DNA from: Comamonas sp.
GTDB lineage: Bacteria; Pseudomonadota; Gammaproteobacteria; Burkholderiales; Burkholderiaceae_C
Reading direction: 5' to 3'
Assembly: GCF_009360615.1 (NCBI RefSeq)
Contig: NZ_SPEY01000014.1
Span: 1-36,295, forward strand
DNA: 36,295 nucleotides
Translations under genes and position numbers: made by a program
Shown here: in pieces, positions 1-7,912 of the stretch
Layout of the letters: each line of letters opens with the position of its first letter
Position numbering within the stretch: position 1 is the first letter of the stretch
The notes under the pieces: model-generated
What the model was told of the DNA's origin: nothing
Databases searched by the model: none
What the model saw: the letters and a program-made list of their open reading frames with translations, nothing else

Positions 1-140
1 AGCTGGCCCTGGCCTTGCCCATGTGCCTGCTCTACGAGATCGGCATTCTGGGGGCCGGCTGGTTCAGCAGGGTATCGCGTGCGCCCGATGCCGAGGAAGG
101 TACGGGCACGGAAGTGGAGAAATCCACGGACGGCCACTGA
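1..140 (+). CDS. tatC: Sec-independent translocase TatC, C-terminal end (partial)
   Basis: Only the last 45 codons lie in the window; the frame begins at base 3 and ends with TGA at 138-140. The segment starts LALALPMCLLYEIGI, which matches the last membrane helix of TatC, where a P-x-x-L-L-Y/F-E-I-G motif is well conserved. A short acidic, hydrophilic cytoplasmic tail follows. TatC is the twin-arginine signal receptor of the Tat exporter in the inner membrane. In Betaproteobacteria it normally ends a his/tatABC cluster and is followed by an S1C serine protease, as here. A strong terminator lies directly downstream. The identification rests on a short fragment plus this context. Confidence 0.85.
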   Translation, partial: LALALPMCLLYEIGILGAGWFSRVSRAPDAEEGTGTEVEKSTDGH

Positions 141-161
141 TCTTCGTCTCCGACTTCCGGC

Positions 162-194
162 AAAGCCCTTGAAGTGATTCAAGGGCTTTTTTTT
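162..194 (+). terminator. Intrinsic terminator after tatC
   Basis: A 12-bp perfect stem (AAAGCCCTTGAA / TTCAAGGGCTTT) with a GTGA loop runs into an 8-T tract. It lies 22 bases after the tatC stop and should end the tat transcript. Confidence 0.9.
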
Positions 195-286
195 GATAGC
201 TGCCAGCGCTTTGCCTGCAAGCGTTTTAGCCGTATTTCCTGATGACCTGTGATGGCTCGCTGCAGCCTGCAACAGGCTGCGGCATG

Positions 287-313
287 AAAAAAGCCAGCGA
301 CGGGCGCTGGCTT
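287..313 (-). terminator. Intrinsic terminator of the S1C protease gene
   Basis: Read on the minus strand, a 9-bp stem (AAGCCAGCG / CGCTGGCTT at 291-299 and 305-313) is followed by a run of six T. It lies 22 bases beyond the protease stop codon. A second perfect 8-bp hairpin without a T-run sits next to it at 262-280. Confidence 0.85.
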
Positions 314-335
314 GCATGCCTCGGTGACGCTGCTG

Positions 336-1496
336 TCAACGCCGCGGCCGGCCCTGCTGCTGCAAGGTGCTGGCGGCAGGTCGGGCGCCCGGGGTGATGT
401 CCAGCACGACTTCGCTGTCGCCGCGGCGCACGTCGAACTTGGCCGCTTCTCCGGGCTTGAGCGAGGCCACGGCCGTCAACAGCTCGGAGACATTGCGGGT
501 CGCGGTCTCGCCTACCTTGACGATCACGTCGCCAGGACGCATGCCGGCCTGGGCGGCGGGGCCGGCCTGCAGAACGCCAGTGATGATGACGCCGGCATCG
601 GCCTTGACGCCAAAGGTCTCGGCCAGCTCGGGCGAGAGCTCGTTGGGCTCGACGCCGATCCAGCCGCGTGTGACCTTGCCGTCCCTGACGATGCCGTCCA
701 GCACCATCTTGGCCGTGGAGACGGGAATCGCGAAACCGATGCCCATGCTGCCGCCCGAGCGCGAGTAGATGGCCGTGTTGATACCCAGCAGGTTGCCGTT
801 GGCATCCACCAGGGCACCGCCGGAGTTGCCCGGGTTGATGGCGGCATCGGTCTGGATGAAGTTCTCGAAGGTGTTGATGCCCAGTTGGCTGCGGCCCAGA
901 GCGCTGATGATGCCGCTGGTCACGGTCTGGCCCACGCCGAAGGGGTTGCCGATGGCCAGCACGCGGTCGCCCACGGCGACCTGGTCCGAGTTGCCCAGCA
1001 CGATGACGGGCAGCTTGTCGAGCTCGACCTTGAGAATGGCCAGATCGGTCTCGGGATCCGTGCCGATGACCTTGGCCTTGGCCTGGCGGCTGTCGGTCAG
1101 CGTGACCTCGATATCATCGGCGCCTTCCACCACATGGTTGTTGGTGAGGATGTAGCCATCTTGACTGATGATGACGCCACTGCCCAAACCAGATTGCTCC
1201 TGCGGGCCCTGATCGCCAAAGAAGAACTGGAACCAGGGATCGTTGGCGCGTGGGTGGCGAACTGCCTTGCTGGTGTTGATGCTGACCACGGCGGGCGAGG
1301 CCTTGCGTGCGGCTGGCGCAAAGCTGCCCGGGGCGACCTCACCCGCCGGGGCGGATGGAGCCTGAAGCAGTGACACACCGGCATTGCTACGAATATTTCC
1401 GCGCTGAAGCCATGTGGGCTGTAGGGTGGCTACTACAAAATAGATAGCCACCAGCACGGTGACGACCTGCGAAAACAGCAACCAGGTGCGTTTCAT
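336..1496 (-). CDS. DegS/AlgW-like membrane-anchored S1C serine protease
   Basis: The predicted protein has 386 residues from the ATG at 1496. Residues about 8-24 form one hydrophobic anchor without a convincing cleavage site. A trypsin-like domain follows with the triad His121 (TNNHVVEGA), Asp151 (ETDLAIL) and Ser225 (NPGNSGGAL), then a single PDZ domain at about 280-370. One anchor plus one PDZ is the DegS/AlgW layout; DegP/DegQ have two PDZ domains. Family members act in the periplasm in protein quality control, and DegS itself cleaves anti-sigma factors. The frame stays open upstream, but the chosen ATG places the anchor at the N-terminus. No clear Shine-Dalgarno sequence precedes it. The gene is convergent with tatC. 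Whether it controls a sigma-E pathway cannot be told from this window. Confidence 0.9.
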   Translation of the reverse strand: MKRTWLLFSQVVTVLVAIYFVVATLQPTWLQRGNIRSNAGVSLLQAPSAPAGEVAPGSFAPAARKASPAVVSINTSKAVRHPRANDPWFQFFFGDQGPQEQSGLGSGVIISQDGYILTNNHVVEGADDIEVTLTDSRQAKAKVIGTDPETDLAILKVELDKLPVIVLGNSDQVAVGDRVLAIGNPFGVGQTVTSGIISALGRSQLGINTFENFIQTDAAINPGNSGGALVDANGNLLGINTAIYSRSGGSMGIGFAIPVSTAKMVLDGIVRDGKVTRGWIGVEPNELSPELAETFGVKADAGVIITGVLQAGPAAQAGMRPGDVIVKVGETATRNVSELLTAVASLKPGEAAKFDVRRGDSEVVLDITPGARPAASTLQQQGRPRR

Positions 1497-1851
1497 GTAA
1501 TGCGTATAGGTAGTGAGGAGAACAAGCCCACATTGTGAAGCATGGCTGCACCGGGCGTCGAAGCGAACATTTGCTTGCGCGCAATTGCATAACGCAAAGC
1601 TTTGCAGATTGCAGGCGCGATGGCTATAGGACTGCAGGCATCTAAAGTTTTGCACGGCCAGAAGCCATGAGTGAAAACCCTAGAATGTTTTTTCGACTGC
1701 GCTTACGCCGCCGTGACTGCCCACAAGGTGCTCATATTCGGCCTGGTGTGGCTTTGCATCTGAAGCCCGCTGCAATCGGTATGCCACTGCACGTTGACCC
1801 GTGATCAGCGGCCTTATCCGCGCTGTCCTGTTGTTCGATCTGGGAAACACC
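1497..1851. other. Intergenic region between divergent protease and MFS genes
   Basis: The 355 bases hold no convincing gene. The one plausible signal is TAGAAT at 1681-1686 on the plus strand, a possible -10 box for the transporter with a long leader and no recognisable -35 partner. In-frame codons exist upstream of the transporter ATG from a GTG at 1801, but nothing supports translation there. Confidence 0.5.
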
Positions 1852-3171
1852 ATGACTACGCTTGACCACGCTGCATCGGCCAAAGCGCCGGCTGCTGCGA
1901 AGAATCGCCTCCTGAACCGGGAGGACTACAAGACCCTGGGCTTATCGGCCCTGGGCGGAACGCTGGAGTTTTATGACTTCGTGGTGTTCGTCTTTTTTGC
2001 CAATGTAATCGGCAGCCTGTTCTTTCCGGCTTCACTGCCGGAGTGGATGCGCCAGCTGCAGACGCTGGGCATTTTCGCGGCCGGCTATCTGGCGCGCCCC
2101 ATCGGCGGCATTCTGATTGCTCACTTCGGCGACATCCTGGGCCGCAAGAAGATGTTCACGCTGTCGGTGTTCCTGATGGCCGTGCCCACGCTGGTCATCG
2201 GCCTGCTGCCGACCTATGAAACCATCGGTCTGGCCGCTCCCATTCTGCTGTTGCTGATGCGCGTGATGCAAGGTGCCGCCATCGGCGGTGAAATGCCCGG
2301 TGCCTGGGTGTTCGTGGCCGAGCATGCTCCCGAAAAGCGTTACGGCTTCGCCATCGGCGCACTGACTTCCGGCATTACCGGCGGTATCTTCCTGGGCTCC
2401 ATCATCGGGGTCTGGCTCAACAGCACCTACAGCCAGGGCGAGATCCACGACTGGGCCTGGCGCATTCCCTTCATCCTGGGCGGTGTCTTCGGTCTGGTGT
2501 CGGTGTATCTGCGCAAGTTCCTGCACGAGACTCCGATCTTCAAGGAGTTGCAGGCCCGCAAGGCGGCTGACCGCGAACTGCCGATCAAGACCATCCTGCG
2601 CGATCACCGCGAAGCCTGCGTTGTCGTGGCGCTGATGACCTGGGTGCTGTCCACGGCGATCGTGGTGGTGATCCTGTTCACGCCGGCCTATCTGCAGAAG
2701 GTGTTCCACATCGCACCGGCGATGGCCCTGAAGGCCAATGCCGTGGCGACCGTGACGCTGACCCTGGGCTGTGTGTTCTGGGGCTGGCTGTCCGACAAGA
2801 TCGGCACCAAGCTGACCATGCTCATTGGCTGGGGCGGCATGACTGCCACAGCCTATCTGTTCTACCTGAACCTGCCGGGCAACGAGGCGTCTCTGATCTG
2901 CAACTATGCGACCGTGGGTTTCTTCGTGGGTTCCATCTCGCTGCTGCCCGTGGTGGGTGTCCGGGCCTTCCCGCCCGAGGTGCGCTTCACCGGCCTGTCC
3001 TTCTCCTACAACATGGCCTATGCCGTGTTTGGCGGCCTGACCCCCATGCTGGTGTCCGTGTGGCAGCAGGTGGATGTGATGGCGCCTGCCCACTATGTGG
3101 CGGCCATGGGCGTGCTGGGCATGGCCATGGGCTTCTGGCCGCTGGCCTGCAGGGGCTGGCAAGCCAAGTAG
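1852..3171 (+). CDS. MFS transporter, metabolite:H+ symporter (MHS) type
   Basis: The 439-residue protein has about 12 hydrophobic segments. It carries the signatures of the MHS branch of the major facilitator superfamily (ProP, KgtP, ShiA type): ARPIGG then HFGDILGRKK after the second helix, and RVMQGAAIGGE in the fourth. These proteins sit in the inner membrane and import organic acids or osmolytes with protons; the substrate here cannot be read from sequence. The ATG at 1852 is chosen because the hydrophilic N-terminus begins there and GGGA lies 6 to 9 bases upstream. The gene has its own terminator and no catabolic neighbours, so it is probably a single-gene unit. Confidence 0.88.
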   Translation: MTTLDHAASAKAPAAAKNRLLNREDYKTLGLSALGGTLEFYDFVVFVFFANVIGSLFFPASLPEWMRQLQTLGIFAAGYLARPIGGILIAHFGDILGRKKMFTLSVFLMAVPTLVIGLLPTYETIGLAAPILLLLMRVMQGAAIGGEMPGAWVFVAEHAPEKRYGFAIGALTSGITGGIFLGSIIGVWLNSTYSQGEIHDWAWRIPFILGGVFGLVSVYLRKFLHETPIFKELQARKAADRELPIKTILRDHREACVVVALMTWVLSTAIVVVILFTPAYLQKVFHIAPAMALKANAVATVTLTLGCVFWGWLSDKIGTKLTMLIGWGGMTATAYLFYLNLPGNEASLICNYATVGFFVGSISLLPVVGVRAFPPEVRFTGLSFSYNMAYAVFGGLTPMLVSVWQQVDVMAPAHYVAAMGVLGMAMGFWPLACRGWQAK

Positions 3172-3191
3172 GCCTGAAGTCGTTGGTTCCG

Positions 3192-3222
3192 AAAAAAGGG
3201 TAGCGCGGGCTGCCCTTTTTTT
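3192..3222 (+). terminator. Intrinsic terminator after the MFS gene
   Basis: A stem formed by GGGTAGC and GCTGCCC (one G-T pair), extended by A6/T6 pairs, has a 4-base loop and ends in seven T. The A-run on the left would let it work in the other direction as well. Confidence 0.88.
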
Positions 3223-3278
3223 CGCTCGTCAAAGCCTTGCAGGCGTGTTCTTCGAACGGGCTTGGGCACAATCGGACC

Positions 3279-4031
3279 ATGAGCATTGAGCGAAACACCC
3301 TGTTATCCGTTTTCAATGGGTTGCTGCAACCCGAACGCTTCAAGGACTACGGACCCAACGGCCTGCAGGTCGAAGGCCGGAGCGAGATTCGCCGCATCGT
3401 CAGCGGCGTGACGGCCAGTCGCGCCCTGATCGAGGCGGCGATCGAGGCCGGGGCCGATGCCGTCTTCGTGCACCACGGCCTGTTCTGGCGCGGCATGGAT
3501 GGTCGCATCACGGGCTGGCTCAAGGAGCGCATCCGCCTGCTGCTCGCGCATGACATCAATCTGTTCGCCTATCACCTGCCGCTGGATGCCCATGCCGAAC
3601 TGGGCAATAACGCGCAACTCGGGGCGCGGCTCGGAGTCCAGGGACAGGCCGCATTCGGCGACCAGAACCTGGGCTGGCTGGCCGATGCGGACTTTGCCGA
3701 TGCCGCCGCTCTGGCTGCGCATGTGCAAAGCGTGCTGGGGCGCAAGGTGACGCTGGCCGGTGCACAGGAGCACAGGCCGATCCGCAAGCTGGCCTGGTGC
3801 ACAGGAGGGGCACAGGGCTTTTTCGAGTCCGCGATTGCCGCCGGCGCCGATGCCTATATCACCGGCGAGATCTCCGAGCCCCAGATGCATCTGGCGCGAG
3901 AGATGGGTGTGAGCTTCATCGCTGCCGGCCATCATGCGACCGAGCGCTATGGCGCGCCGGCCGTGGCGGCCCATGTGGCCCAGGAGTGCGGACTGGAGCA
4001 CCGCTTCATCGATATCGACAACCCGGCCTGA
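3279..4031 (+). CDS. NIF3-like dinuclear metal-centre protein (YbgI family)
   Basis: The 250-residue protein matches the NIF3/YbgI family, which forms toroidal hexamers with a two-metal site. The expected ligands are visible: His65-His66 (FVHHGLFW), Asp103 (LPLDAH), and His218 with Glu222 (GHHATE). The family has been annotated as GTP cyclohydrolase I type 2, but its physiological role is unsettled. The ATG at 3279 is preferred because MSIERNTLLSVFN is a normal family N-terminus; an upstream TTG at 3237 would add 14 unlikely residues. pdxA follows after a gap of about 75 bases on the same strand. Confidence 0.9.
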   Translation: MSIERNTLLSVFNGLLQPERFKDYGPNGLQVEGRSEIRRIVSGVTASRALIEAAIEAGADAVFVHHGLFWRGMDGRITGWLKERIRLLLAHDINLFAYHLPLDAHAELGNNAQLGARLGVQGQAAFGDQNLGWLADADFADAAALAAHVQSVLGRKVTLAGAQEHRPIRKLAWCTGGAQGFFESAIAAGADAYITGEISEPQMHLAREMGVSFIAAGHHATERYGAPAVAAHVAQECGLEHRFIDIDNPA

Positions 4032-4106
4032 TCCGGTCCCGGACCTTCGTCTCTCACTTTTGATGACCGCAAGCACTTGAGAACAGAGGAGCTTGCGGCG
4101 ACCCTG

Positions 4107-5171
4107 ATGCCTATGTCCGTCAATGCTTCAACCCCAACCATCGCCATCACCCAGGGCGACTGCGCAGGCATAGGGCCTGAAATCATCGCCAAGGCCTTCC
4201 GGGCTGCGCCGCAGGCCATGCGCGGCTGCTTTGTGGTGGGCGAGTTGCAGACTCTGCGTCGTGCCACAGCGCTGGCCGCCCGTGCTGCTGAGGGCGATCA
4301 GGGCATCGCTCAGCCCGTGGTGGTGATCGATGAGCCGGGCGAGGCCTGGTCGGTTCCGGACGGTGCCGTCGCGCTGCTGAACGTGCCGGGGCTGGCCGGG
4401 CCTCAGCCCTATGGACAGGTTTGCGCGGCGGCCGGGCAGGCCGCTGCGCAATGCGTGGTCTGGGCCGCGCAAGCGGCTCTGCGTGGCGAGATCGCCGCCC
4501 TCGTCACGGCACCCTTGCACAAGGAGGCGCTGCATCTGGCGGGCGTGACTTTCCCCGGGCACACGGAACTCCTGCAGGCCGAAGCGGCGCGACATGCGGG
4601 CGTTTCGCTGGAGCAGATGCCGGTGCGCATGATGCTGGCCAATGACGAATTGCGCACCGTGCTGGTCAGCATCCATGTCTCGCTGCGCGATGCCATCGAG
4701 GCCGTGACTGGGCCGCAGATCCTGCAGACCCTGCGCATCACGCATCAGGCGCTGAGCCGGAGCCTGGGGCGGTCGCCGCGCATTGCCGTGGCCGGGCTCA
4801 ATCCGCACGCGGGCGAGGGCGGCATCTTCGGTCGCGAGGAAATCGAGATCATTGCCCCGGCGATCGCGGCAGCGCAGGCCGAAGGCATGGATGTGCAGGG
4901 ACCGTTTGCGCCTGACACGGTCTTCATGCGGGCGCGAAATACGCCAGCCCACCCCGGTGAATTCGATGTGGTGTTGGCGATGTACCACGACCAAGGGTTG
5001 ATCCCAGTCAAATATTTGGGTGTGGAAAAAGGCGTCAACGTGACCCTGGGATTGCCGCTGGTGCGTACCAGTCCCGACCATGGCACGGCCTTTGACATTG
5101 CGGGTCTGGGCGTGGCCGACGAGGCCAGCCTGCTCGAAGCCGTGCGCATGGCCCGCAGCCTGGCGATCTGA
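4107..5171 (+). CDS. pdxA: 4-hydroxythreonine-4-phosphate dehydrogenase (PdxA family)
   Basis: PdxA oxidises 4-phosphohydroxy-L-threonine with NAD in pyridoxal 5'-phosphate synthesis. The 354-residue protein has the three metal-binding histidine motifs (FPGHTE, SIHVSLRD, MYHDQG), the glycine-rich start ITQGDCAGIGPE, and the signature RTSPDHGTAFDIAG. Position 19 is Cys where most PdxA proteins have Pro (GDPAG). The start is either 4107 or the ATG two codons later; neither has an ideal ribosome-binding site, though AGAGGAG lies about 16 bases upstream. PdxA-like enzymes also work in catabolic pathways (PdxA2, terephthalate dihydrodiol dehydrogenase), and this copy is not next to ksgA/surA as pdxA often is. 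A non-B6 role is therefore possible. Confidence 0.88.
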   Translation: MPMSVNASTPTIAITQGDCAGIGPEIIAKAFRAAPQAMRGCFVVGELQTLRRATALAARAAEGDQGIAQPVVVIDEPGEAWSVPDGAVALLNVPGLAGPQPYGQVCAAAGQAAAQCVVWAAQAALRGEIAALVTAPLHKEALHLAGVTFPGHTELLQAEAARHAGVSLEQMPVRMMLANDELRTVLVSIHVSLRDAIEAVTGPQILQTLRITHQALSRSLGRSPRIAVAGLNPHAGEGGIFGREEIEIIAPAIAAAQAEGMDVQGPFAPDTVFMRARNTPAHPGEFDVVLAMYHDQGLIPVKYLGVEKGVNVTLGLPLVRTSPDHGTAFDIAGLGVADEASLLEAVRMARSLAI

Positions 5172-5227
5172 CGGTGGCAAAGCCGTGTGGGCGATGTCGT
5201 GGGGGCATGTCCGGCGGCGCTCCCATG

Positions 5228-5256
5228 AAAAAAGCCTGCCGGGAGCGGCAGGCTTT
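5228..5256 (-). terminator. Intrinsic terminator of mscL
   Basis: On the minus strand, a 10-bp stem (AAAGCCTGCC / GGCAGGCTTT) with a 6-base loop ends in six T. It lies about 20 bases after the mscL stop. On the plus strand it could also slow transcription from pdxA, but the T-run there is short. Confidence 0.87.
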
Positions 5257-5278
5257 CAGTCATCGGATCGGAGGGATC

Positions 5279-5713
5279 TCAGGCCTTGCGATTGAGGCTG
5301 TCGCGGATCTCTCGCAGCAGCTGGATGTCTTCAGGCGTAGCGGGCGCTTGCTCCGGTGCAGGCGGTGCCTCGCGCTTGAGGCGGTTGATCTGCTTGACCA
5401 TCATGAAAATGATGAAGGCCAGAATCACGAAATTCACTGCAACGGTGATGAAGTTGCCGTAGGCAAAGACAGGAATGCCGGCTTTTTTCAGTGCATCCAG
5501 GGTGCGTGGGACTCCCTCGGGCATGGTACCCAGAACGACGAACAGGTTGGAGAAATCCAGCTTGCCGAAGAACAGTCCCACCAGAGGCATGATCAGGTCG
5601 TTGACCACGGAATCAACGATCTTCCCGAACGCGCCGCCGATGATCACGCCCACGGCAAGATCCATGACGTTTCCCTTGATTGCGAACTCGCGGAATTCTT
5701 GCATCATGCCCAT
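5279..5713 (-). CDS. mscL: Large-conductance mechanosensitive channel MscL
   Basis: The 144-residue protein is collinear with MscL. It has an N-terminal amphipathic helix ([23 protein letters not shown]), the pore-lining first membrane helix (about 17-45), a periplasmic loop, a second helix ([19 protein letters not shown]), and a charged C-terminal bundle ending in [12 protein letters not shown]. MscL forms a homopentameric inner-membrane channel that opens under osmotic downshock. Translation may begin at 5713 or at the ATG two codons later. The gene is divergent from petA, with 149 bases between them, and convergent with pdxA. Confidence 0.97.
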   Translation of the reverse strand: MGMMQEFREFAIKGNVMDLAVGVIIGGAFGKIVDSVVNDLIMPLVGLFFGKLDFSNLFVVLGTMPEGVPRTLDALKKAGIPVFAYGNFITVAVNFVILAFIIFMMVKQINRLKREAPPAPEQAPATPEDIQLLREIRDSLNRKA

Positions 5714-5813
5714 AAGCAGTTCCAGTCACTAAGAGTTTGAGATAGCGCAGTATTGCGTGACTTTGGCGGTTGTCAACGTCGGACTGGGGCTGGAATAACC
5801 ATAACCCCGCCGC

Positions 5814-5819
5814 TAGAAT
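5814..5819 (+). promoter_or_regulatory. Candidate -10 box (TAGAAT) of petABC
   Basis: TAGAAT lies 43 bases upstream of the petA ATG in the mscL-petA divergent region. No good -35 hexamer sits 16 to 18 bases upstream. The same hexamer recurs before other plus-strand genes in the window. Confidence 0.4.
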
Positions 5820-5862
5820 TTGCAGCTGACCCCAAATCAAGCGATGTACTTCGAGGAAATCC

Positions 5863-6465
5863 ATGAGTGACTCTCCAGTCGACTCCAGCAAGCGCACGTG
5901 GATCATCACGTCAGCATGTGCTGGTGCCGTGGGCGGTGTGGCAACGGCCGTCCCTTTTGTGAGCTCCTTCCAGCCTTCTGAAAAAGCCAAAGCAGCCGGT
6001 GCTGCGGTAGAGGTGGATATCTCCAATCTCAAGGATGGTGAGAAGCTCACCGTCGAGTGGCGAGGCAAGCCGGTGTGGATCATCAAGCGCACACCCGAGC
6101 AACTCAAGGACCTGCCCGGCCTCGATGGCGAACTCGCGGACCCGACCTCGGCGCGTCATCCCGAAGAGTTCACGCCTCCCTATGCACGCAATGAGGCGCG
6201 TTCCATCAAGCCTGAAATCCTGGTGGTCGTGGGGATCTGTACCCATCTGGGCTGCTCTCCCACCGACAAGTTCGTCTCCGGGCCCCAGCCATCGCTGCCT
6301 GCGGACTGGAAGGGCGGCTTCCTGTGCCCCTGCCATGGCTCCACCTTTGACATGGCGGGCCGGGTGTTCAAGAACAAGCCAGCGCCGGACAACCTGCAAG
6401 TGCCGCCCCATATGTATCTGTCCGACACCAAGCTGCTGATTGGTGAAGACACCAAGGCAGCCTGA
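5863..6465 (+). CDS. petA: Ubiquinol-cytochrome c reductase, Rieske iron-sulfur subunit
   Basis: The 200-residue protein binds the 2Fe-2S cluster of complex bc1 and passes one electron from ubiquinol at the Qo site to cytochrome c1. Cluster-binding motifs are CTHLGC (126-131) and CPCHGS (155-160), each giving one Cys and one His ligand plus the disulfide cysteines. An N-terminal membrane segment at about 13-34 anchors it. The preceding charged region reads SSKRTW, a Lys-Arg pair where Tat-exported Rieske proteins usually have Arg-Arg. The ATG at 5863 has AGGAA 4 to 8 bases upstream. It is the first gene of petABC. Confidence 0.97.
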   Translation: MSDSPVDSSKRTWIITSACAGAVGGVATAVPFVSSFQPSEKAKAAGAAVEVDISNLKDGEKLTVEWRGKPVWIIKRTPEQLKDLPGLDGELADPTSARHPEEFTPPYARNEARSIKPEILVVVGICTHLGCSPTDKFVSGPQPSLPADWKGGFLCPCHGSTFDMAGRVFKNKPAPDNLQVPPHMYLSDTKLLIGEDTKAA

Positions 6466-6479
6466 GGGAGACAAGAACA

Positions 6480-7895
6480 ATGGCCCACGAATTCAAGCAA
6501 ATCGACCCGAACTCCACGACTGGAGCCAAGGCCATGAACTGGCTGGAGAACCGGTTTCCGACGGCATTCGATGCATACCGCGTCCATATGTCGGAGTACT
6601 ACGCTCCCAAGAATTTCAACTTCTGGTACATCTTCGGCTCGCTGGCGCTGCTGGTGCTGGTGATCCAGATCGTCACCGGCATCTTTCTGGTGATGCACTA
6701 CAAGCCCGACGCCGAAAAGGCGTTTGCCTCCGTGGAGTACATCATGCGCGATGTGCCCTGGGGCTGGCTGATCCGCTACATGCATTCCACGGGCGCGTCC
6801 GCGTTCTTTGTGGTGGTCTATCTGCATATGTTCCGCGGTCTTCTGTACGGTTCCTACCGCAAGCCGCGCGAACTGGTCTGGATCTTCGGTTGCGCGATCT
6901 TCCTGGTGCTGATGGCCGAGGCTTTCATGGGCTATCTGCTGCCCTGGGGCCAGATGTCGTACTGGGGTGCCCAGGTGATCGTGAACCTGTTCTCCGCCAT
7001 TCCCTTTGTCGGCCCTGATCTGGCTTTGCTGATCCGAGGCGACTATGTGGTGGGCGACGCGACGCTGAACCGCTTCTTCAGCTTTCACGTGATTGCCGTG
7101 CCTCTGGTGCTGCTGGGTCTGGTCGTCGCGCATTTGCTGGCACTGCACGATGTGGGTTCCAACAATCCCGACGGCATTGAAATCAAGGGGCCTAATGCGC
7201 CCAAGGATGAAAAGGGCCGCCCTCTGGATGGCGTTCCCTTCCATCCCTACTACACGGTGCATGACATCTTTGGCGTGACGGTGTTCCTGTTCCTGTTCTC
7301 GGCCGTGGTGTTCTTTGCGCCCGAGTTCGGCGGCTACTTCCTGGAGTACAACAACTTCATCCCGGCCGATCCGCTCAAGACGCCCAATCACATTGCTCCC
7401 GTCTGGTACTTCACCCCTTTCTATTCGATGCTGCGTGCCATCACCAGCGAGATGATGTATGTGCTGATCGCCTGCGTGGTGCTGGGTGCCGGCTACGGCA
7501 TTCTCAAGTCGCGCCTGCCCGGTTTTGCCAAGGGTGCGGTGGCCGTCGTGGCCCTGGGGGCCATCGCCATGATGCTGTCCATCGATGCCAAGTTCTGGGG
7601 GGTGGTCGTCATGGGGGGCGCGGTCATCATCCTGTTTGCCCTGCCCTGGCTCGATTGCAGCCCGGTCAAGTCCATCCGCTATCGCCCCAGCTGGCACAAA
7701 TATGTATACGCCGTGTTTGTGGTGAATTTTGTCATCCTGGCCTACCTGGGCGTGCAGCCTCCGTCGCCGATTGGCGAGAAGGTGTCTCAGGTCGGCACGC
7801 TGTTCTACTTCGGCTTCTTCCTGCTCATGCCCTGGTGGAGCCGCTTGGGTGAGACCAAGCCCGTGCCCGAGCGTGTGACCTTCAAGCCTCACTGA
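6480..7895 (+). CDS. petB: Ubiquinol-cytochrome c reductase, cytochrome b subunit
   Basis: The 471-residue protein is a full-length cytochrome b (b6-like half plus subunit IV-like half in one chain), with about eight membrane helices. The four heme ligands are the His pairs in HSTGASAFFVVVYLHMF and FHVIAVPLVLLGLVVAHLL. The Qo-site motif, PEWY in mitochondrial cytochrome b, reads PVWY at 307-310 (bases 7398-7409), so the acidic residue is replaced by Val. The tail after helix VIII is longer than in mitochondrial cytochrome b, with added hydrophobic segments. The ATG at 6480 follows GAGGGAG by 8 to 10 bases, and the gap to petA is 14 bases. Confidence 0.97.
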   Translation: MAHEFKQIDPNSTTGAKAMNWLENRFPTAFDAYRVHMSEYYAPKNFNFWYIFGSLALLVLVIQIVTGIFLVMHYKPDAEKAFASVEYIMRDVPWGWLIRYMHSTGASAFFVVVYLHMFRGLLYGSYRKPRELVWIFGCAIFLVLMAEAFMGYLLPWGQMSYWGAQVIVNLFSAIPFVGPDLALLIRGDYVVGDATLNRFFSFHVIAVPLVLLGLVVAHLLALHDVGSNNPDGIEIKGPNAPKDEKGRPLDGVPFHPYYTVHDIFGVTVFLFLFSAVVFFAPEFGGYFLEYNNFIPADPLKTPNHIAPVWYFTPFYSMLRAITSEMMYVLIACVVLGAGYGILKSRLPGFAKGAVAVVALGAIAMMLSIDAKFWGVVVMGGAVIILFALPWLDCSPVKSIRYRPSWHKYVYAVFVVNFVILAYLGVQPPSPIGEKVSQVGTLFYFGFFLLMPWWSRLGETKPVPERVTFKPH

Positions 7896-7912
7896 AGCAG
7901 GAGAGAACAAGA

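Noticed and set aside
6180..7910. Open frame antisense to petA/petB
   Set aside because: The plus-strand cytochrome b and Rieske genes are unambiguous; the antisense product is His/Gln/Asp-rich without domains.
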